Assembly (NCBI RefSeq): GCF_018873765.1
Contig: NC_057925.1
Span: forward strand, 2,682,927-2,746,926
Length of the DNA stretch: 64,000 nt
From: Telopea speciosissima
Lineage: Eukaryota > Streptophyta > Magnoliopsida > Proteales > Proteaceae
Reading direction: 5' to 3'
The notes beneath the pieces were generated by a model. The model was not told where the DNA came from and searched no databases. It saw only the letters and a program-made list of their open reading frames with translations. This document shows positions 33,019-45,315 of this stretch, piece by piece. Position 1 is the first letter of the stretch. Every line of letters begins with the position of its first letter. The position numbers were made by a program, and so were the translations under genes.

Positions 33019-34587
33019 ATGGGCCTCTGGTTCATCATCCTCTTCTCCATTTGTCTCTGTGCAACCCTCAAATTCATACTAGTTCTCCTCTCCCCCACCA
33101 TTAAAACCAAACACACCAATAAGCTCTCTCTCCCCTCAGGACCCCTGAAACTACCCATCATTGGCAACTTCTTTTGGCTCTACAAATCTTTCTCTGAAAT
33201 CGAATCAATCCTCCACAACCTTCGACAAAAGTATGGCCCCATTGTCACCTTACACATTGGTTCACAACCTCTCATCTTCATCTCAACCCCCTCTCTTGCT
33301 CATCAAGCCCTAATCCAAAACGGCGCTACATTTGCCGACCGTCCACCGGCACCTCCCTCCAACAATATCATCACTAGTAACCAACACAACATCACATCCG
33401 CTACCTATGGTCCTCTCTGGCGAATCCTTCGTCGGAATCTCACCTTAGAATTGTTTAATCCTTCTCGAGTAAAATCCTATGCTAACACTCGCAAATGGGT
33501 GTTGCAGATAGTAAAAACGCAGCTCAAATTCCATGTTAAATCCAACGAGTCTGTGCATGTGATGAAACAATTCCAGTATGCCATGTTTTGTTTGTTGGCC
33601 TTCATTTGTTTTGGTGAGAAACTTGATGAGAAAACCATCACAGAGATTGAAGATGTAGAGAGAAGCCTCCTCTTAAATTTTGTTGGAATGAATGTCCTTA
33701 CTTTCTTACCCAAGTTAGGGAAGATCATCTTCAGAAAACAATGGCTAAAGCTTCTCAATTTGCGTCGTAGACAGGAAGATGTAGAGATCCCATTGATAAA
33801 AGCTCGTCGAGAACTGAAGGAGAAGAAAAAAGAGAATCACGTCGTCCAAGATGAAGCCTCCATCCCCTACGTCGATACATTGTTGGATCTTCAAATCCCA
33901 GATGAATCAGAAGGAAGAAAACTCACAGATCAAGAGATTGTGAGTCTCTGCTCTGAATTTCTGAATGCTGGCACAGACACAACCTCCACAGCATTACAAT
34001 GGATAATGGCGAATTTGGTGAAACACCAAGAAATCCAAGAGAAGCTTTACACTGAGATCAAAAGTGTAATAGTTTTGAATAACTCATCAAGTGAAGAGGA
34101 AGAGATCAGTGAAGAGGATTTGCAGAAAATGCCTTATCTGAAGGCTGTAGTGTTGGAAGGGCTTAGGCGTCACCCACCAGGTCACTTTGTGTTACCACAT
34201 GCTGTCACCACAGATATTGTGTTGGATGGCCATGTGATACCAAAGAATGCTACTGTGAATTTTATGGTGGCTGAGATGGGTAGGGATCCAATGGTTTGGA
34301 AAGATCCAATGGAGTTTAAACCAGAGAGATTCTTGGGTGATGGAGGAGAAGTAGTGTTTGATATAACAGGGACAAGGGAGATTAAAATGATGCCTTTTGG
34401 TGCAGGGAGGAGGATTTGCCCTGGGCTTCGGTTAGCTATGCTGCACTTAGAATATTTTGTGGCGAATTTGGTCAAAGATTTCAAATGGACGGCTGTGGAT
34501 GGTGATAATGTTGACTTGTCAGAGAAGGTGGAGTTCACTGTCGTGATGAAAAACCCATTGGAGGCTCATGTCTCCCTCAGATCATAG
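33019..34587 (+). CDS. Cytochrome P450, CYP89A-like, intronless
   Basis: 522 aa in a single open frame. An N-terminal membrane anchor (residues ~2-28) is followed by the proline-rich hinge LPSGPLKLPIIGNFFWL. The I-helix oxygen-activation motif AGTDTT is at 317-322. The K-helix ExxR is Glu380-Arg383 (EGLRRHPPGHFVLPHAV). PERF is at 435-438. The heme loop FGAGRRICPG has the heme-ligand Cys467. All signature residues are present and length is normal, so it should be an active ER-bound monooxygenase needing P450 reductase. The lack of an intron and the HPPGHFVLPHAVT wording fit the CYP89A family. Arabidopsis CYP89A9 acts in chlorophyll breakdown, but the substrate here cannot be told. Close relatives in CYP77 are the main alternative. 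Confidence 0.93.
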   Translation: MGLWFIILFSICLCATLKFILVLLSPTIKTKHTNKLSLPSGPLKLPIIGNFFWLYKSFSEIESILHNLRQKYGPIVTLHIGSQPLIFISTPSLAHQALIQNGATFADRPPAPPSNNIITSNQHNITSATYGPLWRILRRNLTLELFNPSRVKSYANTRKWVLQIVKTQLKFHVKSNESVHVMKQFQYAMFCLLAFICFGEKLDEKTITEIEDVERSLLLNFVGMNVLTFLPKLGKIIFRKQWLKLLNLRRRQEDVEIPLIKARRELKEKKKENHVVQDEASIPYVDTLLDLQIPDESEGRKLTDQEIVSLCSEFLNAGTDTTSTALQWIMANLVKHQEIQEKLYTEIKSVIVLNNSSSEEEEISEEDLQKMPYLKAVVLEGLRRHPPGHFVLPHAVTTDIVLDGHVIPKNATVNFMVAEMGRDPMVWKDPMEFKPERFLGDGGEVVFDITGTREIKMMPFGAGRRICPGLRLAMLHLEYFVANLVKDFKWTAVDGDNVDLSEKVEFTVVMKNPLEAHVSLRS

Positions 34588-34711
34588 GATCATATCACCA
34601 GTGGAGAAGGGATTTTTCTTTCTATTCCAACGGAGGAAAACTTTTACATTTCTCACCTCTTTTTAATGGGTTCTGATGTTTTGTATTTCAGCTTTTGCTC
34701 CATTGGGGCTT

Positions 34712-34717
34712 AATAAA
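34712..34717 (+). terminator. Polyadenylation signal of the P450 gene
   Basis: AATAAA about 125 bases after the TAG stop, in TTAATAAATTGC context. Confidence 0.45.
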
Positions 34718-34739
34718 TTGCTTTCATACTAGAAAAAAA

Positions 34740-35430
34740 AAGATATCGTATCGCATCAGTTGTATCGATAAGTATCGGTATTGACGGATATTGATACATA
34801 TTGTTGGTATTAGTATCGTTGGAGGATAAAATGGTCTAAAAATCGATGGTATATTGGTATCAATGTTTTGGATACCATTTGGCGTCGTTGTTTGGTTTGA
34901 TTTTTGGACCTTAATTCACTGAAATAGAAATCAAAATTCATTAAAATTCTGAAATAGGTGTCAAGCTCTTTCAATTTTAAAATTGAATTCACTCTTGTTC
35001 TTTAATGAGCACATGGTTAATTGATGGGTAAAACAGTAATTTCATATTAAAAGTAAAACATTACCCCCCTTCCCAGCCTCCCACCACCACCACCACCACC
35101 CTCTCCCAAAGAAATATAAAAAATCTATTCCCATAAATTAAATCACCAAATGAATTTCTTATTCTTGAAATATTTTAAACTGATGCAATCAAACAATTTC
35201 AATTTCTTGCCAAAAAAATTAATTCATAAAAATTAATCTAAAATTAAAATAGAAATCATTCCAGATCATCCTTCTGGCCTTTAGGGGGACAGAAGGGGAA
35301 AATCTCAAGCATAGCTATCACACTATGGTCGTAGCCATTCTTTTAGGCAAGTCGTTTCCTTTCTATTCCTGAACGAACTTCCCTTCTTTTTCCTGCTCTA
35401 AAAGGTTGTTCTTGCATGGTTTTCTCAAAG
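34740..35430. other. Intergenic, no gene recognised
   Basis: Repeated GTATCGATA/ATCGGTATT words at 34740-34880 mark a degraded dispersed repeat, similar to the tract at 45316-45560. A CCACCACCACC run lies at ~35085-35100. Confidence 0.4.
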
Positions 35431-35432
35431 AA

Positions 35433-35767
35433 TCATTACTCTCGGATGCGACAATAGGATCATAACATTCCACCACGCTTCTGGACCCACGTCCTTGACG
35501 GCCCACTCCATGGCGGCTTTCACTTCGGACCCCTCGAGCACCGGGTAGCCCTTTCCATAGATTACCCCTGTCGGTGCCTCAACCCATAGACATGGCAACT
35601 CACTCTGATACCATTGATGCAATCCTGGATCTTAGCCCACAAAACCGGTTCAGTAGGTTTTGTGGGCTGCCCAGGACTATAGTAGCCCACACCAGAGTTA
35701 ATTACTCTCTGATGTGGGATACCCACCGGAGTTCGTTACTCTCGGGTGGGACAGCAGGATCGTAACA
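35433..35767 (-). mobile_element. Miniature LTR (TRIM-like) fossil with tRNA-Met primer site
   Basis: Read on the minus strand, a ~150-bp terminal repeat (35618-35767) starts TGTTACGATCCTGCTG. A primer-binding site, TGGTATCAGAGT (35602-35613), follows within a few bases. A short GC-rich interior leads to a second terminal repeat that starts TGTTATGATCCTATTG at 35467. The primer site matches initiator tRNA-Met, as in most plant TRIM and Copia elements. There is no coding region. It looks broken and moderately old. Confidence 0.7.
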
Positions 35768-35964
35768 AAATGCAGCCCAAGTTAACCGCCCAAACGCACT
35801 CTTTAATTCATTGTTACCTAATCATATCTGGTCCATTACACAAACACAACTTTAAATTTTACTTTCGAAGATGAGCATGAAGATCCATCAACCAATACAT
35901 CCAATATAACCTGTTTTTTAGGGTAAAAATCCAACGGGAAGAACATGCAAATTACTCTAAGGGT

Positions 35965-36125
35965 TCAGGTTTTAGAACTCAGGATCGGCTGATCCCGATT
36001 CCAACCGCTCCGTATTGCATTTCTAGGGTTAGGGCAGAATCTAGCCAATTCCTGACTGATTCTGACCAAACAGCATCAGAATTGGCCTCGACCCAGATCC
36101 CGATTCTGCTCTTTAAAACCCTGGT
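35965..36125. repeat. Dispersed GATTC-rich repeat, well-delimited copy
   Basis: Runs from AGGTTTTAGAACTCAGGATC to GATTCTGCTCTTTAAAACCC. The two ends are roughly inverted (GGTTTTA.. / ..TTTAAAACC). The interior has TTTCTAGGGTTAGGGCAG and GATTCTGACC words. It is the cleanest copy of the family in the window. Confidence 0.55.
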
Positions 36126-36709
36126 AGGGTTAGGTTATGCAAATTGATTGATGCCCTCAAATGTATCCATGCATATGATTCATTTGCTGATCTCTATATC
36201 CCACTGTATTCACAAGCATTCCATAGAGTACATGATTCTACGGTATAATCCATAACAAAAGAACATAACAAACATCAAAGCCACAAATTGGTAGGTGCAA
36301 TGTGGCCCATGCATGTTGTTTTGGACTTCCTCAAATCAAATTTCAAAATGGCTTCTACACCCATCTCTTCATCAATCTCTTCTCACAGTCTGAAAGGAGT
36401 GCAAGGGGAAATGATCCCTCGAGCCACTCTCTTGCTTTTCTTCTTGATAGCTCTTGTATTCATCCCATCTCCATTCCCAAGTCTGACATGAAGGTATGAT
36501 TCCCATCTAAAATAGCATGAGTATTGAGCATCCTCTTCCATTGTCAACCACAGCAACTGATGATTCAATCTCCCCAAAGCGAATACAGAATGCCAGGAAG
36601 GAGCATACTGTTTTGAATGCAAAAAACTCATTGTGATGAAGCAAGGGAATAGAGGAAACTATCAAGACAGGAAGGGAGTTCAGATTCCTTGGAAGCCTTC
36701 CACCGGTTT

Positions 36710-39700
36710 TCATGCCTGAAGCACCTGACAGTGCACAATGTGACTCTTCAAACCACTTCGACCTGCAATACTGGACCATAAGTTGGTGACAAGAGTCCTA
36801 AAGTGGCCTTTCCCTGCAATAGTCTCCCAAAGATGAGGGTTACTCTCTACATGTGTATCAGGGCTAGAAACATCAACCAGACTGATGCTCATGTTGTTGC
36901 GGATGATGCAAAGCTTCCCATTCAGGGGGACAAGTGCAGCGGCCTCCAGTGCCCGTGAGCTTCCAAGGTGAAGGTTACTGTCTATGAACTTGTTCCATGA
37001 ATCTGTGGCTCCATCATAGACTCGTAGCTTACAACCATCCCTGCAGTCCAATGCATAGAGCTTCCCATTCAAAGAGATGCTGGGGTTGCGCCAACCTGCA
37101 ACCATTCCATCATTAACTGAGGCCCAACTATTGGTTTCAGGAATGTAGGCCTCATTCATGACCTCACGGTGGGAACCAAGCCCCTTTAGGAACCACTTCC
37201 CATTAAAAACAACCCCTATGAAGGGCACCATTGCAGCGCTCATATCAGCGATAAAGTTCCACCTGTTCCGGTTGGGATCATAAACTTCAGCTGACCGCAG
37301 GGTTCTTTGGATTCCTTCACATTCTCCACCAGCCACATATAGGCAGTTATTAATCACACAAGAACCAAAGAAATGGCGTTTCCGGAGCATCTCGGGTGCC
37401 CGGTGCCATTTGTTTGTCCGGGCACTGTAGTAGATAACCTTTCTCATAGATCCTCTAAGTGGATCTTTGCCCCCAAATAAATAGAGATGGCAACCGCTCA
37501 GAACTGCACACCCAAATCCAAGGGCTTCAGCATACTCCACAGGAACAGGAGGAAGTGGTTGCCAGAGCTGGTAGGTAGGATCAAAAGCATGCCATGAAAT
37601 CTTTCCATCGCGTTCTCGTTTGATAACGTACACCCACTCCTCTGCCATTCCCAGGTTCTTCCTCAGTGAGTAAAAGAAGTTACCAGCGAGAAGCTTATAC
37701 CATCTCTTGCAGACTAGACGAAGCTTTCTATGCTCAACACGTGGAACCCGGATCAGACATGCAATGGCGAGATCATCAGGAAGACCAGGCAAAAGGGGAG
37801 GCTGGACTCTGCTCCTTTCCCTGCGGGAGTTCTTGCTCTTGATTGCATGAGTCTTGATATCAGGCTGTATACAAAGTTTCGATCCAGGGACAAATTTCCT
37901 CGCCCCGACAACTGTTTTTAAGCCTGAATCTACTCTGCAATAGCACGACACAGAATCCACCTGCAATGAATTCCATGGTAAGAAGCAAGTTTTTCCCCCC
38001 CTTGTTTTTATAGATAACCACAAATTACTTTGAAAAAATAGCAAAGATACATGAAGAGAATTTGATAAGCAATTCATCGATTCTGGCTGCCTGGAAATAG
38101 AAGCTAGAGCTAGAAGTGCAAACAAATAAAGAGGATTCAGTGTATACTGTCTAGTATGACTCAATTTCTTAAAAACTCAAGTGTGATTAGGAGGCAAGCC
38201 TCTAAACAGTTTGGTCGGATAACAGAGTTCAGAGCTGGATATGCATCTGAAATTATTGGACCCCTAAATCAGAGTATAATGACTCCATTCGACCAGGCCG
38301 GCCTCCCATCTAGATTTTAAACATAGGCTTAGATGTGACGGTGGAAGCCAGTGGTGTTCAAGTCACTAACTTTTACGGAGGATCAGAGGCTAAATGGATC
38401 AAGAGGAGCATAGAGGGGTATTTTGAATTCTACTAGAGAAAAGCATGAATGAAGCAGCTAAAGCAACACCACGTTAAATATGAATGACCTTTAGTTATTT
38501 GGTATACATTTTCATACCAAAAATATACTCGTATTTGAAAATTATAAAAGAAATTTCTCTCCCCATCCTCCCAGCTACTCTCTCAACTCCTCTTTGCACT
38601 CACAGAAAGAAATCATTTGGGATCATTCATGACTGCATACCCCCAAATATCATAAGAGTTGGCACTGTAATCCCCAGTTGTTTAAATCACAGGCAGAAGT
38701 TAATTGTAGGCAAGTAATCTATACAGTAACTGCTGCTCACAACTTTCAGGTACTTGCTAGGGGCTGCTCACACTGATCTAAGTTTATTGTGGATTTGTCA
38801 GGTACCATAGAGTAGTTGGGTTAATTCACTAGACAAAACAGATTATTATAGGGGGATCCAAACATCGAGAAAAGCTTTATCTAGCTTCAAAAACAAAGTA
38901 ATTAGTGAAGTAGAAGACCACTGTGCGATAGCAGCAGAAGTTATACATAAACTGCCTTCAGTTCAATAGCAACATTGAAAAGTTCTCACAAGAGATTGAT
39001 GAAGGATGACATATCATTTCATTAAGACCACCAGCAATGAACTTTGCTTCAACCACTAGTTCGCAAAGACTACAATAACAGCACAAAATATTGATAATGT
39101 ACTCACAAGAAATTTACAAAGTTGGACCATTTCATTTTCATACTGTCTGCCACAACAAGATGCTCACATATTTTGACTTATTCTTTGGGGGTCTTAAAAG
39201 GCTATTGTAGCATAAGCATTTAGGGAAATGAGCCAAATCAGGTCCGAGGCCAACCCAACCAACTTTTAAGTCACATTGGAGTAGCTTTTCTACAGTACCA
39301 TGGGGTTAGCCTTAGGTTCTGGAAACATGAAATAGAGTGGGGACAGGCTGAGGCCTTAGTCAACTTGACCCACTTGCGCCTAACTATTCTTTTCACTGTC
39401 TATGTGCACAATGTCGTACCCAAAGGTCAAATTCTTACAACACCAGAGTAAATAGGTTTCCATAGTTATTTCATGTATTATTTAGTAAAAACTCTATAAG
39501 TTGATATCCTCGGGACCTACCCTATCTTATTATATTACATAAAAATTTTCAATTTCAAGCACAGGCCGAGTCTAATATCTCTGCTTCTTTCATCCCTCCC
39601 AGAGGAAATGCCTCCCCTGCCAGCTTTATCAGTGAGAGAGCCATTTGGAAAGAAATTTAATTGACCACTTAAAATGTTTAACCAGTGCATTTGTAAACTT

Positions 39701-42700
39701 AACTAAGTTAGGGTTAACAACTCAATAAAATTAGAGACTTTCTTAAAATCACACTATCTTGCACCCAAAAAAAAAAAATGTCAGTGTGTCTCCAGTTAGG
39801 ACTTTGAAAAAGCATATCACAGTTTCTCATAGATGACTAGCAGATTCCATTACTACGATAAATCAACTCATTGAGTGATTTATGCACAAGAATAAAAGAA
39901 AAGGGATCAACATGCAAGACATTCAGAATGTACTCCGATAAGTAGGAATTAATCAGGTACTCCAATAAGCAGGAATTAATCAAGGCAGTTAAGTCAAAAA
40001 GCAGTTAAATTATTTCTGAAAAAATGAGGTTAAGGAAGGAAAAGTAAGGTCACGAAACAGTCAATGCTGAAAACATCTATGCCAGTAGGAAAGAGCTTAA
40101 CCATGCCAAATCAACTAATATGGATACTTCTTCTTGAGAGAAAAGGGGCAAACAGGAAGAAAATCTAAGATAAAATTGATATTTTCTGGTTATTTATGAA
40201 AAAAATTGGTATTTACTAGCCTAGAGAAAAAAAGAAAAAGACATTGGTACAAAGCATTTTGGAGAAGTCCTAATGGAAATTTCTGATTCAGTCTATGAAG
40301 TATCCAAGGAACAAAAAATAAAAATAACTTAGACAATTATCCTTCAGAATTCACAACAATTGAGCTAAAGGCAGAAAAAATATGTTTATGTTAAACAATA
40401 AAAATGCAGAATAAAAAACCAGCAACTCATTCCCAAAATGTTAACAGATTCTAAGGTAATAATGAAAAGTGTTCTTATTGAACTGATGGTGAGCCACATA
40501 CAAGTGATTATCCGTCAAGAGAGAAATGTAAATGTGGCATTTCCAACATGACCTGACAAACCAACATAAACATGGCAAGGAGAGAGTGGAACTTTGGTTG
40601 AGAAAATTTTGACATGAAATAAGTCTGATACAATACAACAAACCCATTTTCTAAATGGGTCATGTTCAGGTTGAGGGGTAAACCACCAACCTTTTTTATC
40701 CATAAGGAGTGAGTATGCTCTTTGCTAATCACATCATTGTTAACATGTTAGTTGGAGTGCCTTCCTTGAGAAGTTGAGCATTGTACCACTTACTACTTGA
40801 CACAACCCATGATAGATCACTACAGACTGAATCTATTGTGGTTCAGCCCATCCTCTCCCATTGCTCTCTATTTCTTCTCTTAATAGATTTTGGTTTGCTT
40901 TCTATTTGGTTTTGTTACATACTCTATAGATGGACAACCAGTTGAGCCCTTCATTAGCAAATCAGGTTGTTAGTTTATGAAAGATTAGTCTTTTTTATGG
41001 GAATCGAACTTGAGCATTGAAAACATTAAAAACATTTCGCCAGTTATGTCCTCTGGTACAAGTCTACCTTTTACGAGCATACACATAAATAATAAAACAC
41101 ACACAAAAAAGGAAGAGAGGATAGAAATCGGACATCATTAAAATACCCAATAAAAGTATACAGCATACAAATACAACTTTAATTACTTGCTCCAGACTAT
41201 CTTTGACACAAAGAATGCAGATAAGAGCATATAAACGGTTGCCCATCAATATGATTCAGAGACACAAAAGACAAACTCTGTAACATAGGTCCCGATGTGG
41301 GCTCCGACATGGTTATGTGTCTAACATCAGATCTGTCTAACCACTAACTCTCAGGATATACATTCCAGCAAAGAATGGGTATATGAACACATCTTTTTGG
41401 CACAACAATAAACAGTTTTCCTGTACTCAATATTTAATATTCAATGCAGTCCTTACAGATATCTAATGAAGAAAGCATCAAGCAATAAATAACACAACTG
41501 ATTTCGCAATATCACACAAGTTAAGAATTCCAAATGTAATACTGCAGTAAAAACCCACAATGTGTAAGGTTCAAAGGGCATAGCCTAATTGGTGATGCAT
41601 TGCATACATTCAATTTGCCTGCTAATTAGAGAGAAGCTAAGGTTTTGTTATGATATAAATGACATTGCCAGTAAGCAATAGGAAAGGCCTTTACAAACAG
41701 GATGTTGTATTCAAACTAACCAGGACCACTCTTTTCAAATCAAATTGCATGTATGTGCTATGTGTTTTTCCAAGCTCCAATACCAATTGGATCTCTGCAT
41801 ATAAACTCTTACTCAGAAAAGTGTTATTCTAACCCCACCCTCATATCCAAGGATACATGCCAACAAATATTTATTTCTAGTAAAATGAGATACAGGTTAT
41901 GAATATGTCATGCAATGACGCATCAGTAATAAAATCTATTTCAATAATAGATGAGTTGGGCTTATTAATTTTATGGTTTTAACTTGTAATGGTCCTAGAT
42001 CAAAGGTCCAAATATAGCTGCTAGCCTGTTGGGGCATGCAAATTTTATTTTATTTTATTATGTTAGTTGGAGTGGAGCCAGCAGTACTCTCATGTTAATA
42101 CTCACCCTTTTTCCCTAAATTTTTCTCATCAGCAATCTCTCTTGTATTCCCTTCCTTCTTTCTTTCATCAATGTTCCTCTTTATCTCCAACTTTTTATGT
42201 CATTGACTTCTATTTTTCTTGTCCAAAAATTCTTTAAACAGGTAAAAAATCACTTCCTATTTGCTCCCCCAAGTTCCAATCAAAATCCTTAACTTTCTCT
42301 CTCCTTGTCTAATTGACACCCTTATTTCTTCCTTGTTCAACCTCATCAATTTCATCTATTATAGTTATTTTCTTTTTTATTTATTGTGAAACTTCAAATA
42401 AATTATTACCCTGAAAATTCAAACCAGTAGATCTAGGATCAGACCTGTCCCTCATTGGCCATTAGAATTGAATCTCCTCTTCCTATTCTTATTGTTCCCT
42501 TATTGAGCCCATTACCAATAGGATCAGGCTGTTAGATCCCCACCTGCATCAATATGGCATCCAGAACCTTTTTTGCAGAACATAACCTTAACTGATGTCC
42601 TACTAAAGCTCTGATGATTACGATGATAGGGCTAAGATGAAAACAGAAATTGGACTCCTATAGTTGATATTCAACTGTCATAAGAACTCTCAAAGAATCT

Positions 42701-43666
42701 GAAGATACATCAATAGAGGACCAGTGCAAGTAGGTACATAACTAGAAGAACAGTTTACAATAGAGAAAAACAAGAATGCGGGCTATAGGCAGAAAGGTCT
42801 ACCTAGAGGAGCAGGCACCATGAGCACAAAGCAGCAAACAGAAGGAAGGCTAAAAATATTAGTATCAGAATGCCAAACCCAGCAGATACTCATGCCTGTG
42901 ACAAGTGCGAAACCTAAAACCATAAAATAAGGCAGGACAATACAAAAGTGAAGTGTTATAGGCATCTAAATAAATGGACGACTAAAGCCCGAATGGGATC
43001 CTTGCCTCAAACAGATGCAAGATACAACTCCCCCCTTCCCCCCACCCACACACACACAGAGAGAAAAGCCCGGTCATCAAACTTAAGAAACACAAAAAGT
43101 AAGTAATTTTTCAAAATGAAAAGAAAGGGTTTGGGGAGGGAGGGGGATTCAGAGTTTCAGATACCAGTAGTCTCATACTTCGTACTTAAACAACCGAACA
43201 GACTGAAATCATCTCCCACAAGCAAACAATAAAACTGAACCCAACCGTCTTCCAAGACCCACAGATCTTAATATCAAAACTATCCATCATTTGATTTGAA
43301 CCCAATTCCCTAATCCATCCTCCAACTTCTAAATCCTAGGTTTACAAGACATCCACAACGAAATGCAGCACTCGCCCACCTCAATTCCCCTAGAAGTGAA
43401 ACCCAAAACCACAAAACTTAGTAATAATCAAGTAAAATCACAGGGAAAGCAAAACCCGGCAGATCTTCAAATATGTAACTACATCAGATTCCAGAGTTTT
43501 CCTCAAAAGCTCCAAATTCAACCATAATTCCATCTGGGTAATTTCGGAAGATGAATGGCTTACACGACAAAGCAAAAATTTGAGAGTAACGATCGACTGG
43601 ACTTACCAGTGGAGCTTGAATACGGATGCCTCTTTCCACATTCGAAGAAGTTTCAACGGACTCCAT
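36710..43666 (-). CDS. F-box/kelch-repeat protein, At1g55270 (SAGL1)-like
   Basis: CDS complement(join(36710..37960, 43607..43666)), 436 aa. Exon 1 gives MESVETSSNVERGIRIQAPL and ends CCACTG|GTAAGT in phase 0. Exon 2 after ATTGCAG gives VDSVSCYCRVDSGLKTVVGA. The F-box is LLPGLPDDLAIACLIRVPRV, continuing EHRKLRLVCKRWYKLL. Kelch repeats follow with the GG-Y/W pattern: LYLFGGKDP, CLYVAGGECEGIQRTLRSAE, EVYDPNRNRWNFI and LYALDCRDG. The tail is SIAGRSGLKSHIVHCQVLQA. The Arabidopsis homologue has a similar length (~430 aa) and the same ending. These proteins are substrate receptors of SCF ubiquitin ligases; SAGL1 is reported to target phenylalanine ammonia-lyase and the wax enzyme CER3. The 5.65-kb intron is unusually long. 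Assignment is strong; substrates here are inferred. Confidence 0.92.
37961..43606 (-). other. 5.6-kb intron of the F-box/kelch gene
   Basis: The intron is AT-rich with no recognisable exon on either strand. A B-box-like AAGTTCGATTCCC (minus strand, ~40997-41009) hints at a SINE remnant. An ATTTT run lies at ~42045-42058 and an AC run at ~43048-43060. No hairpin elements with target duplications were found here, unlike the flanks. Confidence 0.6.
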
Positions 43667-43990
43667 CTCAGAAGAGCAAGCTCATCTATAAACTCGCTGC
43701 GAAAACCCAGAATAAGGTAAAGTGGGTTAGAGAAGCTCGGCCACTCGGGAGACTTGGATCGAGCTTCTCGTGCTTCAATCGGTGAATCTGCCTAAAACCA
43801 AAACCCACAAATGGAAAATTTTGTCTCTATCTCTGTGAATGCAAACAATAAATAACAGTAAGAACAACGAACCCCAGCAACAAAAACGTGAGGGCAATGC
43901 AACCCCTTCTCTTCCCTCCGTATCTCCCTCAAACTGAAGATTATAGCTGTACTCCTGGACCCACTGCTTTCACCATTTCTCGCATCTCTC
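43667..43990 (-). other. 5' untranslated region and promoter of the F-box/kelch gene
   Basis: Upstream of the ATG at 43666. No clear TATA box. An upstream ATG occurs at ~43690 (ATGAGCTTGC). Possible splice sites cannot be confirmed by eye. Confidence 0.35.
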
Positions 43991-44079
43991 TTTGAACACT
44001 TCAGCCGTTAATTAGTAATACTTGATTCTCGTGTACATGTCCGACAACAGAAATCTTAATTACAGGAATTTAAAAATCT

Positions 44080-44195
44080 GAATCGGAATCCAGGCCGATT
44101 CTGTACAAGGTTAAAGTGTTTTTAAGCTGATTCCTACCGATTTTGAATCGGAATTAGGACCGATCTGGATCTTGATTTCAGGTTTTTAAATACTG
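44080..44195. repeat. Dispersed GATTC-rich repeat
   Basis: From TTTAAAAATCTGAATCGG to GATTTCAGGTTTTTAAATAC. The inverted TTTAAAA(A)/(T)TTTTTAAA ends are clear in this copy. Confidence 0.5.
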
Positions 44196-44644
44196 AGATA
44201 TGTATTTAAAAATTGATCCCTAAAATATAATAACTCCATGGATTTCATATCTACTACCAAGTCTGTCACCATAAGACAACAAAGAACATAAGATCAGAAT
44301 CCCTAAATATTATTATGGGAACCAGTCAACTCTTTGAAGTTGGGTTTTGGGAAAAACAAAAGCAGAATTAATTTATGATTGATCTGTAAGGTCTTTCATC
44401 CTACATAGACCCTACCAGCTATGTCCTTTTGTAACCCTTCAATTCTTTAATCTTTCTAAACATCTGAATGGGTCCAAACTTTGGTAGGAAGAGGCCATTA
44501 ATAATCCTCATGATCAAGAGAACTTAACACTCAAATTGATCATAAATTTGATAACGGTGAGGTTAGGAAGAGCTTTCAACAGTGAGGAACATTATTAGTG
44601 GTAGCTCATATATAGCAATCTGATTTTTTCCTGTGTACCTTCCT

Positions 44645-44785
44645 ACATGGTTTGAGGAATCAGGCCAAATTGGATTGGAACAGAATCAGCCGATTCTAGT
44701 TTTGAGTCTAGTCAATTTGAATCGGTTGATTAGTACTAGATTTCTAGGGTTCAATGGAGGCCAATTACATTGTCGATTCGGATCA
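44645..44785. repeat. Dispersed GATTC-rich repeat
   Basis: GAATCAGGCCAAATTGGATT, GAATCAGCCGATTCTAG and TTTCTAGGGTTC words. It directly adjoins the hairpin element at 44788. Confidence 0.45.
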
Positions 44786-44787
44786 GG

Positions 44788-44940
44788 ATCGTCTCTAGGG
44801 AGCCCAGCGCTCAGGGTGCACCCAGGGAGCATCCAACGGTTGAGTTGTGCCGCACACATCTCGGTGCATGCCTAGGGATGTGTGTGGCACAGCCGAACAG
44901 TTGGATGCACCTTGGGCAAGTTGGGCTCCTTGGAGACGAT
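44788..44940. mobile_element. Hairpin MITE (ATCGTCTC ends)
   Basis: A 153-bp foldback. The left end ATCGTCTCTAGGGAGCCCA pairs with the right end TGGGCTCCTTGGAGACGAT. Inner pairs include GGAGCATCCAACGG/AGTTGGATGCACC and GTGCCGCACACATC/GATGTGTGTGGCAC. No target duplication was recognised. Inner words resemble the element at 9761-9919. Confidence 0.72.
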
Positions 44941-45089
44941 TTAAATTCTTGCCGATTCTGCCTACTTGAACCATGCTCTGTAAGTAAGGGTGTTAAACAA
45001 AGAGGAGATAATGCTCTCAAACAATATTGTACAGTCGATATCTTTTCTTGCTTAATATATATTTTCTCTTTTCATAAAATAAAAAAACA

Positions 45090-45260
45090 AAAATAGTAAG
45101 GGTGTTAAACTGTTCAATTCGATTAAACCATTTAGTTTTGTAATCTCAATTTTGAAACCATAATTAAACCATTTATTAAACGGTTTCATGATTTAAGTTT
45201 AAACGGTTCGATTTCGATAAACGATTTATGTTTGATTTTATCATATTTATGTACATCTAA
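45090..45260. repeat. Degraded hAT-like repeat
   Basis: AAGGGTGTTAAACTGTTCAA is followed by repeated AAACCATTTA/AAACGGTTTC words. The same words in reverse orientation occur at 5170-5340. Confidence 0.35.
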
Positions 45261-45315
45261 GAGTGTTAAATGGCTTCTCCCCCCCCCCCCCCCCGGTGTT
45301 TGTGTTTTAGTTTAC

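Noticed and set aside
37961-38164. N-terminal extension of the F-box/kelch protein in the same frame
   Set aside because: It lies upstream of a good acceptor (CATTGCAG|GTGG), does not resemble the homologue, and the true first exon is found at 43607-43666.
40995-41060. Possible tRNA gene or SINE (B-box-like AAGTTCGATTCCC, minus strand)
   Set aside because: No matching A-box at a suitable distance and no cloverleaf could be drawn; left as a weak SINE hint.
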